DNA of 7,834 bases from assembly GCA_036675955.1 (NCBI GenBank), contig JAKFDW010000189.1, positions 1-7,834 on the forward strand, given 5' to 3'. The translations under genes and the position numbers were made by a program. How positions within the stretch are numbered: position 1 is the first letter of the stretch; every line of letters begins with the position of its first letter. This document shows positions 5,763-7,834 of this stretch, piece by piece. The notes beneath the pieces are model-generated. The model saw only the letters and a list, made by a program, of their open reading frames with translations. It searched no databases and had not been told where the DNA came from. This DNA is from Pollutimonas sp036675955. Its GTDB lineage: Bacteria; Pseudomonadota; Gammaproteobacteria; Burkholderiales; Burkholderiaceae_B.

Positions 5763-6518
5763 ATGGCGGCCTCTATTGTAAATGTTGCTCAACCGAAGTA
5801 CCTGCAGCTGGCTCAGACCTTATTCGACGAGATCGAGGCTGGCGTATACAAAGTGGGTGAACTGTTGCCCACTGAGCACGAAATCTGTAAACAGTTTGGC
5901 GTAAGCCGTTTTACCGCGCGTGAAGCATTCAAGCGGCTGGTGCACTTGGGCATTGTCACGCGCCAGGCCGGCATCGGCACACGTGTGGTCGCCAAGGAAG
6001 TTCAAAGCACGTACCGTCAGAATATGGGCGGAGTCAACGACCTGTATCAATATGCCACCGACACATCACTGAAGATCGAACACAAAGAGATGGTGGTTGC
6101 CGATCAAGCGTTGGCCCGGGCATTGAATGTGTCGCAGGGCGAAACCTGGCTATATCTTTCCGGCAGACGTTACGTGCCTAACAGCAACTTGCCGATAGCG
6201 CAGACCAGGATATGGATTTGTCCGGCTTTTCGCTCGGTAAAAGGCCTGAACAAGCCCTTGCATCAGGCCATACATTTTCTGATCGAAGAGCAGTTCGGGG
6301 AGTCCATTGTGACGGTAGAGCAAGACATTGTGGCAGTTGTGTTGGACGAAGAGATTGCAAATACGCTTTCCGTGGCACCCGGCACCGCCGGGTTGAAGAT
6401 CACCCGAAACTACCGCAATCGCAAGGGCGACCTCGTCGAATGCGCTGTCAGCATGCATGCTGCGGAGCGATTCTCCTATCGCTCTGTATTTCAGCGAGAG
6501 TGGCGCGTCGAAAACTGA
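5763..6518 (+). CDS. GntR-family transcriptional regulator, HutC subfamily (UTRA domain)
   Basis: A 251-residue regulator if started at ATG 5763. ATG 5754 and GTG 5718 are in-frame alternatives. An AGGA at 5748-5751 is 11 bases from 5763 but only 2 from 5754, which favours 5763 weakly. The N-terminal winged helix (about residues 10-80) has the GntR pattern Y-L-Q-L-A-Q-T-L-F-D-E-I, then G-E-L-L-P-T-E-H-E-I-C, V-S-R-F-T-A-R-E-A-F-K-R-L and the wing Q-A-G-I-G-T-R-V. The rest (about 95-240) resembles the UTRA effector domain, with the E-T-W-L-Y-L-S-G-R-R strand and a closing A-V-S-M-H-A-A-E-R-F. HutC-type proteins are usually repressors released by a pathway metabolite. It is co-directional and inside the operon, suggesting autoregulation. 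The palindrome at 358-369 is a candidate target. Confidence 0.92.
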   Translation: MAASIVNVAQPKYLQLAQTLFDEIEAGVYKVGELLPTEHEICKQFGVSRFTAREAFKRLVHLGIVTRQAGIGTRVVAKEVQSTYRQNMGGVNDLYQYATDTSLKIEHKEMVVADQALARALNVSQGETWLYLSGRRYVPNSNLPIAQTRIWICPAFRSVKGLNKPLHQAIHFLIEEQFGESIVTVEQDIVAVVLDEEIANTLSVAPGTAGLKITRNYRNRKGDLVECAVSMHAAERFSYRSVFQREWRVEN

Positions 6519-6561
6519 GTCTTTCTTCGGCTGGAGGGGCGGCAACCTATCGGTTTCAACC

Positions 6562-6566
6562 AGGAG
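6562..6566 (+). promoter_or_regulatory. Ribosome binding site of the CitE-like gene
   Basis: AGGAG lies 9 bases before the ATG at 6576. It is a clear site and sets the start. Confidence 0.75.
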
Positions 6567-6575
6567 TTTGTACCT

Positions 6576-7415
6576 ATGTTGCAAAGCGCAAGAAGCTTTC
6601 TGTTCGTACCGGGCGACAGGCCGGAACGTTTTGAAAAAGCCGCGAATACGGCGGCAGACTGCATTGTTCTGGATCTGGAGGATGCGGTGTCGCCAGATAA
6701 TAAAGGCGCGGCGCGCGATGCCGTGCTCGAATGGTTGCAAAGCAGAGGTGGTAGAACCAATGATCGTGTCATCGTTCGTGTCAATGATGCTGCGAGCAAA
6801 TGGTTCGAGGCTGATTGCAGGGCTTTCGGGCAAGCAAGCCTGGCTGGCATCATGTTGCCAAAGGCCGAGTCTGTCGACATTCTGTCTGAGTTGGCCGGTA
6901 CGATTTCCCGCCACCATCAAATCGTGCCGCTTATCGAAACTGTTCGCGGCTGGGACAATATGCGCCAGATCGGGCAGTCTGCCAATGTGGCAAGGCTCGC
7001 ATTCGGTTCAGTGGACTTTTGCGTAGATGCCGGTATCAGCGGCGAGCAGGAGGAGTTGGACTTTGTCCGCTCCAGTTTAGTCTTGAACTCCCGGTTGGCC
7101 GGTCTGCCTGCGCCCATCGACGGCGTGAGCACAGACTTCAAAAATACCGAACTGTTAATCGGCGATGTGCGGCGGTCTCGTCAGTTTGGCTTCGGCGCGA
7201 AACTGTGCATCCATCCGGCCCAGGTCGACGCCGTAAACGTCGGTTATGCACCCGACCCCGAAGAGATCGCGTGGGCCCGCCGTGTCGTTGCCGCAGTAAA
7301 AGCCGGCGGCCTTGGCGCAATCTCCGTGGACGGCAAATTGATAGACAAGCCGCTGCATATAAAGGCCGCGAAGGTCCTGGACTCGTGCCAGAACTTCGGC
7401 GTGGGAATCGGCTGA
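6576..7415 (+). CDS. HpcH/HpaI-type CoA-ester lyase, CitE-like (citramalyl-CoA or methylmalyl-CoA lyase)
   Basis: A 279-residue TIM-barrel lyase of the CitE family, which cleaves beta-hydroxyacyl-CoA thioesters in a Mg2+-dependent retro-aldol or Claisen reaction. Motifs: R-S-F-L-F-V-P-G-D-R-P-E-R-F (6-19), V-L-D-L-E-D-A-V (31-38), V-R-V-N (67-70), I-E-T-V-R-G (120-125) with E121 as a Mg2+ ligand, G-S-V-D-F (144-148) with D147 as the second ligand, and G-A-K-L-C-I-H-P-A-Q-V (207-217). Length fits the short CitE/citramalyl-CoA lyase type. No citD, citF or citC genes are present, so it is not a citrate lyase subunit. With the hydratase and CoA-transferase it would finish the path, giving acetyl-CoA and pyruvate from citramalyl-CoA, or propionyl-CoA and glyoxylate from beta-methylmalyl-CoA. 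It follows the regulator by 57 bases. Specificity is inferred. Confidence 0.92.
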   Translation: MLQSARSFLFVPGDRPERFEKAANTAADCIVLDLEDAVSPDNKGAARDAVLEWLQSRGGRTNDRVIVRVNDAASKWFEADCRAFGQASLAGIMLPKAESVDILSELAGTISRHHQIVPLIETVRGWDNMRQIGQSANVARLAFGSVDFCVDAGISGEQEELDFVRSSLVLNSRLAGLPAPIDGVSTDFKNTELLIGDVRRSRQFGFGAKLCIHPAQVDAVNVGYAPDPEEIAWARRVVAAVKAGGLGAISVDGKLIDKPLHIKAAKVLDSCQNFGVGIG

Positions 7416-7440
7416 AACCTCACGGCCGCATGCTGCTGCG

Positions 7441-7834
7441 CTATTCGATCTTGATCCCCGCCGTCTTGACCACCTCGGCCCAGTTGGCGACCTGCGTTTT
7501 CATCCAGCTACCGAATTCATCAGGCGTCATCTCGATCGGCTCGGCTCCCAAGGTTTCCAGCTTTTCCTGCACGTCCGGCATTTTTACGATCTTGCTCATT
7601 TCGGCGTGCAGTTTGTCAATGATGGGTTTGGGCGTGCCCGCAGGTGCCAGCACCCCTTGCCAGCTGCCCGTCAGGAAGCCCGGTATCATTTCGCTGACGG
7701 TCGGAACGTCTGGCAACTGCGGTAGCCGCTTGCTGCTGCTGACGGCCAGCAGCTTGATGCTGCCGCTCTTGACGTGTGGATAGGTGGCGACCATGCCGTT
7801 CATCGTGGCATCGACTTGTCCGCCGACAAGATCA
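7441..7834 (-). CDS. Bug-family (TctC-type) solute receptor, 3' part only
   Basis: C-terminal 130 or so residues of a second Bug receptor, whose 5' end and signal peptide lie beyond the window. The frame is open to the right edge. It begins D-L-V-G-G-Q-V-D, the family's second-lobe hallmark, then V-K-S-G-S-I-K-L-L-A-V-S and R-L-P-Q-L-P-D-V-P-T-V-S-E, and V-L-A-P-A-G-T-P-K-P-I-I-D-K-L. It ends K-T-A-G-I-K-I-E. About 195 residues of a usual full-length protein are missing because of the cut. It converges on the CitE-like gene with a 25-base gap. It differs clearly in sequence from the first Bug protein, so it is a paralogue rather than a recent duplicate. Whether it serves the same pathway cannot be told. 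Confidence 0.93.
   Translation of the reverse strand, partial: DLVGGQVDATMNGMVATYPHVKSGSIKLLAVSSSKRLPQLPDVPTVSEMIPGFLTGSWQGVLAPAGTPKPIIDKLHAEMSKIVKMPDVQEKLETLGAEPIEMTPDEFGSWMKTQVANWAEVVKTAGIKIE

Noticed and set aside
6568..6590. TTGTAC half-site before the lyase gene as a second operator
   Set aside because: It shares six bases with the candidate operator at 358-369 but lacks the matching second arm and overlaps the start codon region. This is within chance.
6150..6920. Open frame of 256 codons on the minus strand
   Set aside because: It is antisense to the regulator and the start of the lyase, shows no recognisable domain and has no good ribosome site context.
6576..7415. Assignment as the beta subunit of citrate lyase
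   Set aside because: The alpha and gamma subunit genes and the ligase and prosthetic-group genes are absent, and the context is a CoA-transferase plus hydratase.
7019..7783. Open frame of 254 codons on the plus strand
   Set aside because: It overlaps the end of the CitE-like gene in another frame and runs antisense through the second Bug gene, both well supported. Its protein is rich in Arg and Ser, as is typical of shadow frames.

Overview
The window looks like chromosome from a betaproteobacterium of the order Burkholderiales, most likely Alcaligenaceae (Bordetella/Achromobacter/Pusillimonas-like). The main reason is two Bug (TctC-type) solute receptors in under 8 kb, a family greatly expanded in that group, together with moderately high GC and the mix of CoA-ester genes. 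The genus cannot be fixed from the sequence alone.

Layout. Positions 26-116 hold a complete class II tRNA-Ser (anticodon GGA, CCA encoded), followed by two successive intrinsic terminators (125-159 and 191-231). About 90 non-coding bases follow, then a good sigma-70-type promoter (321-349) with a TTGT/ACAA palindrome (358-369) over the expected transcription start. From there one tightly packed plus-strand operon runs to 5692: a MaoC-type enoyl-CoA hydratase (394-900), a secreted Bug receptor (943-1920), an MmgE/PrpD protein (1920-3308), an acyl-CoA dehydrogenase (3312-4487) and a class III (CaiB/BaiF) CoA-transferase (4484-5692). Three of these junctions overlap or are 3 bases apart. After a 70-base spacer that can fold into a hairpin come a GntR/HutC-type regulator with a UTRA domain (about 5763-6518) and a CitE-like CoA-ester lyase (6576-7415). 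A second Bug gene, cut by the window edge, converges from the minus strand (7441-7834).

How the genes may work together (inference). CoA-transferase, MaoC hydratase and CitE-type lyase are the three enzyme types of bacterial itaconate degradation: itaconate to itaconyl-CoA, to citramalyl-CoA, to acetyl-CoA plus pyruvate. As I recall it, the Pseudomonas aeruginosa itaconate locus also carries an acyl-CoA dehydrogenase and an MmgE/PrpD protein. The window therefore most likely encodes catabolism of itaconate or a close branched C5 dicarboxylate (methylsuccinate, mesaconate, citramalate). The Bug protein would be the periplasmic receptor or sensor, and the GntR/HutC protein the substrate-responsive repressor. 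The roles of the MmgE/PrpD protein and the dehydrogenase are the least certain and the most interesting part. The exact substrate is not proven by the sequence.
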